This document shows, piece after piece, positions 49,528 to 56,848 of a stretch of 64,000 nucleotides of DNA. A model generated the notes under the pieces. That model worked only from the letters and a program-made list of their open reading frames with translations. It did no database searches and was not told the DNA's origin. Source of the DNA: Olivibacter sp. SDN3 (GTDB lineage: Bacteria; Bacteroidota; Bacteroidia; Sphingobacteriales; Sphingobacteriaceae); the NCBI RefSeq assembly GCF_014334135.1, contig NZ_CP060497.1, positions 2,976,001 through 3,040,000 on the forward strand. The letters are read 5' to 3'. Numbering within the stretch: the stretch's first letter is position 1; each line of letters begins with the position of its first letter. Position numbers and translations under genes: made by a program.

Positions 49528-49887
49528 TCAGGCTGGTGGAAAGGAAGGCGAGGGTGGTGTCGCCAAAGTGAGCAGGTTGCCGTCAGGGTCACGAACTTGT
49601 GCCAGTGTCGAATAATCACCCTGAATGTCGTCCCCGATTACGATGCCAAGGCCCTGTAGTCTATTGCGTTCGGCAACGACATCTTCAACGTAAAGGAACA
49701 TCACGCCTTTGCCTGCAATCTCTTTGTCGGTGGAAAGAGCCAATCCACTTTGGTCAAATAGCTCCCATTGAACTAACGTGTCCATCGGACGGTTATCCGG
49801 CCCACGGCCAAGTAGCTTAGTATACCAATCTTCGGCCATTGCAAGGTCTGTAGTGAGTAATGAAGTGTAGATTCTCTGAAGTTTCAT
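49528..49887 (-). CDS. VOC family (glyoxalase/bleomycin-resistance-like) protein
   Basis: 119 residues, the length of one VOC module pair. MKLQRIYTSLLTTDLAMAEDWYTKLLGRGPD opening (YTSLLTTDLAMAEDWYTKLL), GVMFLYVEDVVAERNRLQGLG and the closing strand YSTLAQVRDPDGNLLTLATP are typical. Members bind metal and act on or sequester small electrophiles or antibiotics; the metal Glu/His positions are not all evident. Ends in a Pro-rich tail PPSPSFPPA. Single-gene module with an attC-like repeat after its stop. Confidence 0.85.
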   Translation of the reverse strand: MKLQRIYTSLLTTDLAMAEDWYTKLLGRGPDNRPMDTLVQWELFDQSGLALSTDKEIAGKGVMFLYVEDVVAERNRLQGLGIVIGDDIQGDYSTLAQVRDPDGNLLTLATPPSPSFPPA

Positions 49888-50333
49888 AATATCAAATTTT
49901 TAGAGGTTTATTTAACAATTTGTTATTAATGTATCAAAAATAGTCCTTTTTCTGACAAACATTCTATTAGGTCAACTTGCGCCCAACTCGTAAATATGCG
50001 CATAACCTTTTAGGAAACAAGTATAGCAATATTCTTTGGTTTGTCTGTACAACTGTCTGTTTTTTAATCCGTTACTTAGGAGCCTATCCCATCTGTTCCA
50101 TTGCGCATTCTGTATAACTTTTCTGGGTATGCTATGATGGTAATACAAAATGCGCAATGTGGGGAAGCAACGATTCTCAGGCCTTTTGCCTGGTCTGCTA
50201 CATAAATCCATCACAGATGCAAAAACAGGGTTCGAGATCCTTGCCCATCTGTTCCGTGCGGGTTTATTTAAAATTCCTCCCCTTGTAAAATACTGTCTTG
50301 TCCTGAAATAGCTTTGACAGATTATTAAATATT
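49888..50333. other. Gene-free region with strong hairpin and core-like sites
   Basis: No convincing gene. GCCCAAC at 49981-49987 (GTTGGGC on the minus strand) looks like an attC core upstream of the glyoxalase gene. At 50099-50115 and 50143-50159 is a 17-bp inverted repeat with one mismatch (CATTGCGCATTCTGTAT and partner). CCCATCTGTTCC occurs at 50088-50099 and 50244-50255. The 80-residue frame at 49972-50214 is probably not a gene. Confidence 0.45.
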
Positions 50334-50357
50334 AAAGTGTGATGGAAATCACACTTT
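50334..50357 (+). promoter_or_regulatory. CRP-like operator upstream of the esterase gene
   Basis: 24-base palindrome with perfect 10-bp arms AAAGTGTGAT / ATCACACTTT around GGAA, containing TGTGA-N6-TCACA, the E. coli CRP consensus. Identical to the site at 54773-54796. Forty bases separate it from the -7 box at 50398. Confidence 0.75.
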
Positions 50358-50397
50358 TTTTGTGCGTTAGCTCCTCGCAGGGAAAAGGGGCACACAG

Positions 50398-50405
50398 TAA
50401 ATTTG
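50398..50405 (+). promoter_or_regulatory. -7 element of the esterase promoter
   Basis: TAAATTTG matches TAnnTTTG. No TTTG -33 box is present; the operator centre lies roughly 60-65 bases before the expected start, the class I activator position. Confidence 0.55.
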
Positions 50406-50444
50406 CTTTATAAATTATTCATTGACAACTAAATATTTATAAAG

Positions 50445-51443
50445 ATGAAAAAGTTCTTATTTGCAACATCGGCACAACCTCCTGCAAATCAGGATCCGAG
50501 TATTTCCAAAGAAACCAAAGCATTTCTTAAGGTACTGAACAGCGGTGGTGGTGACCCCCTTGAAACTATGTCTCCAAAAGATGCACGTTTAGTGTTGGTG
50601 GGAGCTCAGAACTCGGTAAATTATGATTACTCCGATATTGAAGAATCAGAAAGAACAATCACCCAGGACGGGATTACGGTAAAAATCCATGTTGTAAAAG
50701 CCAAAGAGGCAAAAAAAGATGTTCCTGTATTTATGTTCTTCCACGGAGGTGGATGGGTATTAGGTGACTATCCAACCCACAAAAGACTCGTACGTGACCT
50801 CGTAGTTAATAGCGGAGCAGTTGCTGTATTCCCGGATTACACACCGTCACCCGAAGCCCGATTTCCGGTGGCAATTAATGAAGCCTATGCCGCTACAAAA
50901 TGGGTTTCGCTTCACGGCCGTGAACTAGGAGTGGACAGTTCAAGATTGGCCGTTGCCGGGAATAGCGTAGGAGGTAATATGGCCGCTGTTGTTTCATTGA
51001 TGGCAAAAGATAGAAAAGGGCCGAAAATCAGTTTCCAGTTATTATTATGGCCGGTGACAGATGCGGATTTCACAAGGGAATCCTATACAAAATATGCCCA
51101 AGAGCGGTTCTTAACAACACCTTTGATGAAATGGATGTGGGATAATTATGCACCGAATCTTGCAGAACGCAAGGGCAAATATGCTTCCCCTGCCAGAGCT
51201 TCGTTGGAAGAATTAAAAGGTCTGCCCTCTGCATTGGTACAATTAGCCGAAAACGACATTTTATATGATGAAGGTCTGGCTTATGCTAGGAAATTAGATG
51301 AAGCGGGTGTACCGGTAACCGTTACAGAGTACAAAGGATTTATCCACGACTACGGGATGCTCAATCCATTGAGCCATATACCAGCAGTTCAGATTTCTGT
51401 AAAACAAGCCGCAGTTGCATTGAAAGATGCTTTACACAGGTAA
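50445..51443 (+). CDS. Alpha/beta hydrolase (hormone-sensitive-lipase-like esterase)
   Basis: 332 residues. The oxyanion motif FFHGGGWVLGDYPTHKRLV (family IV esterases, HGGGW), the nucleophile elbow GNSVGGNMA with Ser, Asp in AENDILYDEGLAY and His in FIHDYGMLNP form the triad. No clear lipid-attachment signal; the N-terminus MKKFLFATSAQPPANQDP is only weakly hydrophobic, so a cytosolic or poorly secreted enzyme is possible. Esterases of this family hydrolyse short acyl esters. Controlled by the CRP-like operator at 50334. Confidence 0.9.
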   Translation: MKKFLFATSAQPPANQDPSISKETKAFLKVLNSGGGDPLETMSPKDARLVLVGAQNSVNYDYSDIEESERTITQDGITVKIHVVKAKEAKKDVPVFMFFHGGGWVLGDYPTHKRLVRDLVVNSGAVAVFPDYTPSPEARFPVAINEAYAATKWVSLHGRELGVDSSRLAVAGNSVGGNMAAVVSLMAKDRKGPKISFQLLLWPVTDADFTRESYTKYAQERFLTTPLMKWMWDNYAPNLAERKGKYASPARASLEELKGLPSALVQLAENDILYDEGLAYARKLDEAGVPVTVTEYKGFIHDYGMLNPLSHIPAVQISVKQAAVALKDALHR

Positions 51444-51465
51444 TTAATGATACATGGAATTTTAG

Positions 51466-51497
51466 AGATCTCATCGCGATTCGGCTGAGATCTTTTT
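51466..51497 (+). terminator. Terminator after the esterase gene
   Basis: Perfect stem AGATCTCA (51466-51473) / TGAGATCT (51486-51493) followed by TTTT. Confidence 0.7.
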
Positions 51498-51519
51498 ATG
51501 TTTTTGCACCTTCTGGTAA

Positions 51520-51672
51520 TTACACTGTGATAGATTCAGAATTTTTATAAAAGAATACCTGTTACGCGGTTTGAATGAGTTATGGTTTATGGCAGTTGAT
51601 GAAAATAGAACAGATACTTTCGATTCGCTGAGCAATATCCTTTGTAGGCTTATCGAACAGAATAATAACTAA
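51520..51672 (+). other. Possible gene remnant without start codon
   Basis: An open stretch of about 50 codons ending at TAA 51670-51672 reads FRIFIKEYLLRGLNELWF and then AVDENRTDTFDSLSNILCRL. It has protein-like composition but no upstream start (stop at about 51517). It may be a decayed gene tail; I do not recognise it. Confidence 0.25.
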
Positions 51673-51701
51673 ACATCTTTAAAATTCAGGACTGAGTTTA
51701 G

Positions 51702-52070
51702 CTAGCCCTTCTCTTTTTCCATTCCTCTTATAATGCGTTCCCGATGATTTAATCCCCAATCCGCAATGGTTTGCGTTAAATTTTTTAAAGAGGTGCCGTA
51801 TTCGGTTATCTTATATTCTACAGCAACAGGCGATGTGGCCAATACATTTCGTTCAATCAATCCATTCACTTCCAACTCTTTCAGTTCTCTGCTCAACATC
51901 TTTCCTGATATTCCTAGTACCTCCTTCAATAGTTCGGAATAACGCATAGGATGAAAGCATAAGCAAGCGATAATGGATACTTTCCATTTTCCACTTAATA
52001 TTTCCATTGTGTCGTTAATAGCCAATATGGTTTGACTACATTCTTTTGATACTATATTCCCTTGTTTCAT
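51702..52070 (-). CDS. HxlR family transcriptional regulator
   Basis: 122 residues, one winged helix. A conserved Cys near residue 11 (SKECSQTILAINDT), then EILSGKWKVSIIACLCFHPMRYSELLKE, GISGKMLSRELKELEVNGLIER and the wing VAVEYKITEYGTSL. HxlR proteins commonly sense electrophiles or oxidants through that Cys and control adjacent oxidoreductase genes. It is divergent from a nitroreductase gene, with a palindrome between them. Confidence 0.93.
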   Translation of the reverse strand: MKQGNIVSKECSQTILAINDTMEILSGKWKVSIIACLCFHPMRYSELLKEVLGISGKMLSRELKELEVNGLIERNVLATSPVAVEYKITEYGTSLKNLTQTIADWGLNHRERIIRGMEKEKG

Positions 52071-52092
52071 ACTTGTCCTTTAGTTACCCAAA

Positions 52093-52123
52093 TGTCACTA
52101 TTACTTTTTGTTACTTAGTGACA
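52093..52123. promoter_or_regulatory. Probable HxlR operator
   Basis: Perfect 8-bp inverted repeat TGTCACTA (52093-52100) / TAGTGACA (52116-52123) with half-site centres 23 bases apart, lying between the divergent hxlR and nitroreductase genes and overlapping the -33 region of the latter. Confidence 0.5.
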
Positions 52124-52142
52124 AATTTAAGCAAAATGCATT

Positions 52143-52150
52143 TATTTTTG
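52143..52150 (+). promoter_or_regulatory. -7 element of the nitroreductase promoter
   Basis: TATTTTTG matches TAnnTTTG; start expected ~20-25 bases before the ATG at 52178. Confidence 0.5.
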
Positions 52151-52177
52151 TGCCGTAAAGAATAAATTATAACAATA

Positions 52178-52807
52178 ATGGAATTAATCAATCATTTAAA
52201 GTGGCGCTACGCCACCAAAAAGTATACGGAAGAAAAAGTCAGTGAAGATAAAATCAATCAAATTGTAGAAGCCATTAATCTTACCGCCTCTTCATGCGGG
52301 ATACAGCCCTATCGTGTTTTTGTGATTTCCGATCCTGAATTAAGAGCTAAGTTGGGAGAAGGTTCTTTCAATGGACAGATTGCAAATTCTTCTCATTTAT
52401 TGGTATTTGCCGCATTCAATAATATCTCTACGGCGTATATTGAAAAATACATACAGATGGGCGAAAAACAACGAAATTTACCTGAGGGAGCCATGGATGA
52501 TTTAAAAAATGCATTGGTTAGCTATTTCGGTCCCAATAGTACCGAGGCAAATGCAACGTGGTCTAACAAACAAGCGTACATTGGATTGGGAACAGCTTTG
52601 ATTGCTGCTGCGGAATTAAAGATAGACACAACACCTATGGAAGGATTCGATCCAGAGCGATTTGACGGCTTATTAGGGCTTTCAGAGAAGGGTTTGCACA
52701 CCACCGTTATTCTTTCGTTGGGGTATCGCGATACGGAAAATGATTATCTGGCCAATACGGCAAAAGTGAGATTGCCAATTGATGAGTTTTCAACTTTTAT
52801 AAAATAA
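52178..52807 (+). CDS. NfsB-like FMN nitroreductase
   Basis: 209 residues. Opens LINHLKWRYATKKYTEEKVS (the R-x-A-x-K-x-Y FMN-phosphate segment), continues ASSCGIQPYRVFVISDPEL and ends with TTVILSLGYRDTENDYLANTAKVRLP, the standard nitroreductase C-terminus. Reduces quinones or nitro-compounds with NAD(P)H in the cytosol. Divergent from hxlR, a common detoxification pairing. Confidence 0.92.
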   Translation: MELINHLKWRYATKKYTEEKVSEDKINQIVEAINLTASSCGIQPYRVFVISDPELRAKLGEGSFNGQIANSSHLLVFAAFNNISTAYIEKYIQMGEKQRNLPEGAMDDLKNALVSYFGPNSTEANATWSNKQAYIGLGTALIAAAELKIDTTPMEGFDPERFDGLLGLSEKGLHTTVILSLGYRDTENDYLANTAKVRLPIDEFSTFIK

Positions 52808-52880
52808 GCCCACGGGATTCAATTTTCATAATATGGAATGAAAATCAAGTAGTGTATAAAGCACTGCTTTGTCCATAAAC

Positions 52881-52913
52881 AAAAAATCTTTCCAAAAGCT
52901 GGAAAGATTTTTT
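52881..52913. terminator. Terminator after the nitroreductase gene
   Basis: Perfect 13-bp stem AAAAAATCTTTCC / GGAAAGATTTTTT with loop AAAAGCT. U-runs on both strands, so it also serves the convergent NmrA-like gene. Confidence 0.9.
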
Positions 52914-52959
52914 GTTAAAATACTTTTTAAGACAATATGATGAGTAGGAATGTGTGTTT

Positions 52960-53610
52960 CTACACAGACATTAAAGCTTCTGCGATGGGTGTTTCTCCAT
53001 CGTGCATGGTAATTACTTTTCTAAAAGTGGATGAAATATCTAGCACTGCAGCTAGCGTCTTCACAACATTCTCAATGGAATTACCTCCGGGATATTCCAC
53101 ATTCACTTTTATCTTTCCTGAGCCTCCTGTCTCTTCAAGGCTTCCGGGTTGTAAAATTGTGAAATCCAAATTAGTATTACGAATTAACCAGTTATCTGCA
53201 TAGTGTTTTGCAATGTTATAATCAGTTAAATCTTTTAAAAAACTTTCGTTCCATCTACTGGGTTGCAGCGCAAATACAGAGCTTAACATGATATAGCGTT
53301 TTATTCCTGACAATTCAGCAGCCTGCATCGTCTTCACAGCTCCATGCAAGTCCGTTTGTAACAAATTTCTACCACGTGAACCAGCGGTAAAATAAATTAC
53401 CTCAATCTCATGGGTTCGGAACACATCTGCCATCTCTTGCGCACTCCAATCCAGGTTAAATTCCAACGGAGATACGTTTGCATTCGTCCATACTGGGTTG
53501 CTATCACCGTGACGTGAAGCCGCAAATACAATGTGCTTTGAGTCCTGCAAAACTTCTACTAGTTTTGAGCCCACTCTCCCTTTAGCTCCAATAATTAATA
53601 TATTACTCAT
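52960..53610 (-). CDS. NAD(P)-binding NmrA/atypical SDR protein
   Basis: 216 residues. Rossmann start MSNILIIGAKGRVGSKLVEVL (GAKGRVG), EVIYFTAGSRGRNLLQTDLHGAV, an active-site-like YIMLSSVFAL and YNIAKHYADNWLIRNTNLDFTILQPG, which is the Y-x-x-x-K-like helix and substrate strand of NAD(P)H-binding SDRs. Likely an NADPH-dependent reductase or quinone sensor. It is followed in the same direction, with upstream neighbour monooxygenase remnant (20 bases apart). Confidence 0.88.
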   Translation of the reverse strand: MSNILIIGAKGRVGSKLVEVLQDSKHIVFAASRHGDSNPVWTNANVSPLEFNLDWSAQEMADVFRTHEIEVIYFTAGSRGRNLLQTDLHGAVKTMQAAELSGIKRYIMLSSVFALQPSRWNESFLKDLTDYNIAKHYADNWLIRNTNLDFTILQPGSLEETGGSGKIKVNVEYPGGNSIENVVKTLAAVLDISSTFRKVITMHDGETPIAEALMSV

Positions 53611-53630
53611 GTCATTTTAGTTTTAAATCG

Positions 53631-53932
53631 TTATAATTCTATCAATGAAGCAAGTATTACTTCCCGTTTTTCAAGTAAAGGAACAATCTTTCGTACGACG
53701 ACTTCCTGAAAGTGGGATGCATTGCGATGAAAGTCAAGTGCCTCTTTATCGACATATTCTTCAAACAGCATTAGTGTATGCTGGTTTTCATTCCCCAGAA
53801 AAATCTGATATTTAAGATTGCCCGCTTCTGCTGAACTTTTTGCGACAGCTTCTTTTAATAAAGACAACACATTTTCAATTGTCCTTCCCTGACCTGCCAT
53901 TTGGCAAAAGCTGTTATGGTTTTTGATTCCAT
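53631..53932 (-). pseudogene. Antibiotic-biosynthesis-type (quinol) monooxygenase gene with a frameshift
   Basis: The frame from 53900 (89 residues) has the ABM core (SSAEAGNLKYQIFLGNENQHT, FEEYVDKEALDFHRNASHFQE) but lacks the first beta-strand. That strand is in another frame, starting at the ATG at 53932: MESKTITAFAKWQVREGQLK. The two frames meet at a T4 run on the plus strand (53872-53875; AAAA on the coding strand); adding one A restores a 100-residue protein of normal length. So the gene carries a one-base deletion, or there is a sequencing error or slippage there. The family oxidises quinols or aromatic substrates without cofactor. Confidence 0.75.
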
Positions 53933-54004
53933 GATTTCTTCTATTTTGTTTAACCCGGCAATGTTTCTGCAGTTTTTAAGAATATTGCCGGGTATGATTA
54001 ATTG

Positions 54005-54676
54005 CTATTTACTAAGAATACTTACTACTTTTTCTCCGACACCTTTTGCAGATGCAGGATTTTGGCCGGTAACAATTTTCCCATCCTGAATACTGTGTGC
54101 AGACCATGCTGTTGCGGGGTGGAAAATAGCTCCCTGCCCGGTAAGTGCGGTTTGTAAATCAAAAGGAACATCAGCTCTTGCATATTGGTCTTCTTCCTCA
54201 GTTGTGAATGAGGTGATATTTTTACCGTTAAGCAAATAGGTTCCGTCTGATAATTTTACATTTAAAAACGAAACAGGGCCATGACAAACAGCACTTATTA
54301 CTGCTCCTCGATCGTATGCTTCTGCAATTACCTTTTTCAATAATGGGTTTTCAGGCATATCTACCATAGGAGCTAATCCACCGGGGATGAAAAGAGCATC
54401 ATATACGCTTGTATCTACATCGCTGAGTTTTGTTGCTTTCTGCATTTCCTCCCAACCATCTCCTGTCAAAAACGTTAAATTATCCGGGTCATCTGCCAGA
54501 TTAAGGGCATCAAGATAAGGGGTGTCACCAGACAAAGATGCAAAATCAATCTTAAACCCCGCTTTATCAAATTCAGCGTAAGGATGTGCTACTTCAGGTA
54601 AAAATGTACCTGTTCTTCTATTGTTCGGACCAATACTATCTGCATTGGATACGATGATTAAAATTCTTTTACTCAT
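54005..54676 (-). CDS. DJ-1/PfpI family protein (HchA/ES1-like)
   Basis: 223 residues, cytosolic. YDALFIPGGLAPMVDMPENP, the nucleophile elbow SAVCHGPVSFLNVK with Cys, an acidic residue in EVAHPYAEFDKAGFKIDFAS and ITSFTTEEEDQY near the C-terminal lobe fit the type-1 glutamine-amidotransferase-like class that includes glyoxalase III and Hsp31. May detoxify methylglyoxal or repair glycated groups. Transcribed from a promoter with a CRP-like operator at 54773-54796; the regulator gene is next upstream. Confidence 0.92.
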   Translation of the reverse strand: MSKRILIIVSNADSIGPNNRRTGTFLPEVAHPYAEFDKAGFKIDFASLSGDTPYLDALNLADDPDNLTFLTGDGWEEMQKATKLSDVDTSVYDALFIPGGLAPMVDMPENPLLKKVIAEAYDRGAVISAVCHGPVSFLNVKLSDGTYLLNGKNITSFTTEEEDQYARADVPFDLQTALTGQGAIFHPATAWSAHSIQDGKIVTGQNPASAKGVGEKVVSILSK

Positions 54677-54723
54677 GATTTTAAAATTTAAAAAGTGATT
54701 ACTATTCGTTGCTTTTGATAAGT

Positions 54724-54731
54724 CAAAGGTA
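54724..54731 (-). promoter_or_regulatory. -7 element of the DJ-1 gene promoter
   Basis: On the minus strand TACCTTTG, a full TAnnTTTG match, 41 bases from the operator; the esterase promoter has 40. Start expected ~45 bases before the ATG. Confidence 0.55.
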
Positions 54732-54772
54732 GGACCACCATACCCTTGTTACAAAGGAGCGAGCGCACAAAA

Positions 54773-54796
54773 AAAGTGTGATGGAAATCACACTTT
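54773..54796 (-). promoter_or_regulatory. CRP-like operator upstream of the DJ-1 gene
   Basis: Same 24-base palindrome as at 50334-50357, in opposite orientation, just after the Crp-family gene stop at 54819. Similarity to the other copy extends outwards on both sides (ACAGATTATTRAATATT upstream; TTTTGTGCG and GCTCCT downstream). Confidence 0.75.
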
Positions 54797-54818
54797 AATA
54801 TTCAATAATCTGTAAAAG

Positions 54819-55382
54819 CTATTTGGAGTGCATCCTGCTTAGGGTCTCCCGGCTGACACCAAGATATTCAGCAATCAGCTTCTTTGGTAAGCGCTGCAAT
54901 AAATCGGGATACATTTTTGAAAAGGCCTCATATCGTTCTATCGGAGTACTGGACAACAGAAGTTTAACTCTTTCCTGTAATGCTACATATCCATTGGTCA
55001 GTTTAACACGGTAAAAATGTTCCATTTTGTGAAATTCCGAAGCTAGTTTTTCCCTTGTTGCATAGGTAGAATACAAAACTTCTCCGGCTTCAATACATTC
55101 TATGAAAATTGTACCTGTCTTATGTTTAAAAAAAGCCTGATAATCAGACATCCACCAGTTTTCCTGAGCAAATTGGATAATGTATTCCTTTCCTTGCTCA
55201 TCCAAAAAGAAAACCTTGTACAACCCGGATAAGACTAAAAACTCATACCGCACCTCATCACCTTCGTGAACCAGATACTGGTTCTTTCTTACTCGTTTCA
55301 GAGCAAAAAATTCCTTGAGGTAATTAAACTCCTCATCGCTTAAAGGCGAAATCTGTTCAATATGTCTTCGCAGTCTATCCAA
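54819..55382 (-). CDS. Crp/Fnr family transcriptional regulator
   Basis: 187 residues. Cyclic-nucleotide-binding-like beta-roll (~10-115) with KNQYLVHEGDEVRYEFLVLSG, a dimerisation helix (FYRVKLTNGYVALQERVKLLL) and a short winged helix ending LPKKLIAEYLGVSRETLSRMHSK. The recognition helix SRETLSR keeps the Arg, Glu and Arg that read TGTGA in E. coli CRP (SRETVGR), consistent with the two TGTGA-N6-TCACA sites nearby. The protein stops directly after that helix, as in other Bacteroidota members. Effector unknown; a cAMP Arg/Ser pocket is not evident. Confidence 0.92.
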   Translation of the reverse strand: MDRLRRHIEQISPLSDEEFNYLKEFFALKRVRKNQYLVHEGDEVRYEFLVLSGLYKVFFLDEQGKEYIIQFAQENWWMSDYQAFFKHKTGTIFIECIEAGEVLYSTYATREKLASEFHKMEHFYRVKLTNGYVALQERVKLLLSSTPIERYEAFSKMYPDLLQRLPKKLIAEYLGVSRETLSRMHSK

Positions 55383-55448
55383 ATTGTTCTTAGGTAATCT
55401 AAAATGTAAAACAGTTATAAGGTAGCTAAATTACGAAAAATACTACAA

Positions 55449-55599
55449 TCAAATGTAGATTTCGCCTTTCATATAGAGTACGGCGTTACCCGCCAATTCC
55501 ATCCTGTTACCCAACAAACGGCAATGAAGTTCCCCGGTCCGTTTGGAAATCTGTAAAGCCTTTAATTCCGTTTTGTTCAATCGGTCTGCCCAATAGGGT
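55449..55599 (-). pseudogene. 3' remnant of phzF-like gene, separated by an IS element
   Basis: Joined to the 5' part at 56849 after removing the IS and one copy of GGT, the minus strand reads on in frame: HTTLIPYWADRLNKTELKAL, then QISKRTGELHCR and NAVLYMKGEIYI, ending at TGA (55451-55449). This is exactly the missing C-terminus of a PhzF protein, so this stretch is not random intergenic DNA. Confidence 0.88.
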
Positions 55600-55629
55600 T
55601 GGAATTGCAACTAAAAATAGGAGACTTTT

Positions 55630-56539
55630 TTATGCTGCCATTTTTTCTTTTTCCAATAGCATTTCTTCGATCTGTCTGGGTGTCTTATAACCCAGAGCAG
55701 AATGTGTTCTTTTGGTGTTATAAAATCCTTCAATGTATCCAAAGATCTCCAATTTAGCTGACTGCTGATCCATGAATTTTCTATGATAGACCATTTCAGC
55801 CTTTAATGTCTTGAAAAAGCTCTCAGCAACTGAATTGTCCCAGCAATTCGCTTTTCTGCTCATGCTTTGAAGTATCCTGTTTTCTACAATTACCTCCCTG
55901 AATTCATCGCAGGCATATTGGATCCCTCTATCCGAATGGAAGATCAGTCCATCTTTGACACGCCGGTTTTTAATAGCCATCCTGATGGCTTCTACAGAAG
56001 TGTTTTTAGCGGTCATATCAGTACTCAAAGACCATCCGATGACTTTTCTGTCCGCCAGATCAATGACTGTTGTTAGATAAAGCCACCCTTTGTCAGTATG
56101 GATATAGGTAATGTCGCCAACCCATTTCTGTGACAGGGCATCCGCTGAAAAATCTCTTTGGAGGAGATTTTCAGCTATCCCATAGCTATGGCTCGAATCT
56201 GTGGTCACCCTATATTTTTTTTGACCTTACTTCGTATCCCATGTTTCTTCATCAACCTTGCAACATAGCTTCTTGATACCATTTCACCTTTTTTATGCAG
56301 CTCTGCAGTTATCCTTGGACTACCATAGATATACTTACTGTCACTGTGTACCTGCTGTATTTTATCCAGAAGTGCTTTACTTCGCTGTTCACTAGGGGAC
56401 TCCGGAGAAATCAGCCAACGATAAAAACAACTGCTACTAACGTTCAATACTTCGCACATCTTCTCTACGGAATATACCTCTCGGTTCGCCTTTATGAACC
56501 GGTATATGGACCGTCTCCCCTGGAGAAGATGGCTATGGC
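55630..56539 (-). pseudogene. IS3-family transposase OrfB, frameshifted
   Basis: OrfB frame runs from the -1 slippage site at 56540. The first half (RSIYRFIKANREVYSVEKM, then MCEVLNVSSSCFYRW and YIYGSPRITAELHKKG) is the HTH_21 domain; the second half is the rve integrase core with DDE residues in VGDITYIHTDKGW, FHSDRGIQY and WDNSVAESFFKTLK. Between them, at a T8 run (plus 56215-56222), one base is missing: with nine, KVKKKYRVTTDSSHSYG is continuous. Normal length otherwise, ending at 55630. Confidence 0.88.
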
Positions 56540-56791
56540 CTTTTTTAATATATCACGCTCTAATTCTGTTTCTCTTAATTTTTTACGCAAAATTCTCAAC
56601 TCCTGTTCCTCTGGGCTAATTTTAGGATTGTCAGGTAAAACTTTATTCCCATTATAACGTGGGTTTCTACGCCACTTACTGAGCAAACTGGGGTCTATGT
56701 CTAATTCCTTAGCTACATCGGCTACAGACCCCTTAACAACGCTCAAATCGACCGCCATGGTCTTAAACGAATCATCAAATTTTCTATGCAT
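56492..56791 (-). CDS. IS3-family transposase OrfA
   Basis: 99 residues. HTH_Tnp_1-type N-terminus (MHRKFDDSFKTMAVDLSVV; SVADVAKELDIDPSLLSKWR) followed by a leucine-zipper coiled coil (SPEEQELRILRKKLRETELE). It ends 50-odd bases after the slippage heptamer that fuses it to OrfB. Provides the DNA-binding, dimerising part of the transposase. Confidence 0.92.
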   Translation of the reverse strand: MHRKFDDSFKTMAVDLSVVKGSVADVAKELDIDPSLLSKWRRNPRYNGNKVLPDNPKISPEEQELRILRKKLRETELERDILKKAIAIFSRGDGPYTGS

Positions 56792-56848
56792 TTCTACAAA
56801 TTTAAAATTACTATCTAAATCTGTCTCGCTTTAAAGGTAGCAACTCCA

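Larger units (their letters stand above)
55600..56848 (-). mobile_element. IS3-family insertion sequence inserted in phzF
   Basis: 1249 bases. Ends are imperfect inverted repeats (TGGAATTGCAAC at 55600; TGGAGTTGCTAC on the minus strand ending at 56848), flanked by a 3-bp target duplication GGT (55597-55599 and 56849-56851). Contains orfA and orfB with the IS3-type -1 frameshift heptamer A-AAA-AAG (plus 56540-56546). orfB is broken by a second frameshift, so this copy is probably inactive. Confidence 0.9.

Noticed and set aside
49972-50214. 80-residue minus-strand frame
   Set aside because: Cys/Arg-rich without family resemblance; it coincides with the hairpin and attC-core region, so it is probably chance.
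50221-50260. tRNA T-arm-like sequence GGTTCGAGATCC
   Set aside because: No acceptor, D or anticodon stem around it, and it does not repeat the tRNA-Phe 3' end well enough to be an attachment site.
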